43,044 bases of DNA from CAYTSA01 sp964440345 (GTDB lineage Bacteria > Desulfobacterota > Desulfovibrionia > Desulfovibrionales > Desulfovibrionaceae). The notes beneath the pieces are model-generated. The model was not told the origin of the DNA, did not search any database, and was given only the letters and a program-made list of their open reading frames with translations. A program made the position numbers and the translations under genes. Shown here piece by piece: positions 42,680-43,044 of the stretch (the stretch's first letter is position 1; the number at the start of each line of letters is the position of its first letter). The DNA is taken from assembly GCA_964440345.1 (NCBI GenBank), contig CAYTSA010000023.1:1-43044 (forward strand), given 5' to 3'.

Positions 42680-43003
42680 CTACTTGCTCAAACGACCGCC
42701 GGATATAACAACACGGTCTAGCCGGCCGGTTTCAAGCCGTTGCGCGCCCAGATACACGGCAAAGCCTGCATTGGAAGTGCACTGAAATGACCGGGACCTG
42801 CCTGGAGACAGGAGTGTTTCGAGCGAATAGCAGAAGCTGCAATTGTCTGTTGAAGTTTGTCCATTTTCAACAGGTGTTTGCATTGCGCAGACAGTGCGTA
42901 TGCGGTGCGGTTTCGCGTCCTTGTTGACCACGGTCATGGCAAAACTCGAGGCCTGCATGATGAGGCAGGCGATATTGGCGAGAAATAAACCGAGTATCTT
43001 CAT
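42680..43003 (-). CDS. Small secreted Cys-containing protein of unknown function
   Basis: This 107-residue product has a likely signal peptide (MKILGLFLANIACLIMQASSFA). The mature part has four cysteines in CAM, CSFCYSLE and FQCTSN segments, which may make disulfides. It fits a periplasmic or secreted protein, and I recognise no family. The AAGGG site before the ATG is moderate. Downstream is the CBS gene on the same strand, about 100 bp away. Confidence 0.6.
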   Translation of the reverse strand: MKILGLFLANIACLIMQASSFAMTVVNKDAKPHRIRTVCAMQTPVENGQTSTDNCSFCYSLETLLSPGRSRSFQCTSNAGFAVYLGAQRLETGRLDRVVISGGRLSK

Positions 43004-43044
43004 AGCTGAGCCCTTGCGTCGGCAAATTGTTGCATATACAAAAT

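Overview
The window looks like chromosomal DNA from an anaerobic, probably sulfate-reducing deltaproteobacterium close to the Desulfovibrionaceae. This is an inference from gene content: a tungstate ABC transporter, a four-subunit 2-oxoacid:ferredoxin oxidoreductase, a TRAP carboxylate transporter, a secreted di-heme protein with a C-terminal sorting-like tail, and several EAL/HDOD/PilZ signalling proteins. No rRNA, tRNA, CRISPR array, insertion sequence or prophage was seen.

Layout. Positions 1-6900 hold a radical SAM-TPR fusion converging on a TetR-adaptor-RND efflux operon. Positions 7000-10450 hold a PilZ protein divergent from two tandem EAL-HDOD proteins, one with a ruined EAL active site. 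Positions 10500-15460 form a tungstate region: an HTH/ligand-binding regulator, then tupA with a di-heme protein gene behind it on the minus strand, and tupBC divergent on the plus strand. Positions 15600-20000 hold a ParB-like/radical SAM (SPL-type) pair and an EF-G-like GTPase with an altered G3 motif. Positions 20000-28000 hold two large secreted repeat proteins, a three-domain acyl-activating/ACP/acyltransferase fusion, an Hpt remnant and a TPR protein. Positions 28170-34210 are one catabolic operon (FadR-type regulator, MBL hydrolase, TRAP PQM, glycerate 2-kinase) with a clear GntR/FadR operator. Positions 34270-37180 hold a GNAT-nitrilase fusion, a YitT membrane protein and a small unknown protein. 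Positions 37400-40500 are korDABC. The end holds a LuxR-type regulator, an AT-rich stretch of about 800 bp, a CBS-pair protein and a small secreted protein.

Two observations stand out. First, a structured intergenic element of about 110 nt occurs three times (15350-15460 on plus; 40580-40691 and 41990-42094 on minus). It always lies just after a stop codon, in the same orientation relative to that gene, with hairpin arms that change together between copies. Second, a secreted BACON-type protein (20023-21705) is split by one in-frame UGA, followed at SECIS-like distance by a perfect 10-bp-arm hairpin with GGU at its apex. It could be an unannotated selenoprotein or a recently disabled gene.

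Start codons were chosen by eye from Shine-Dalgarno spacing and signal peptides. Family assignments rest on recognised motifs; no database search was run.
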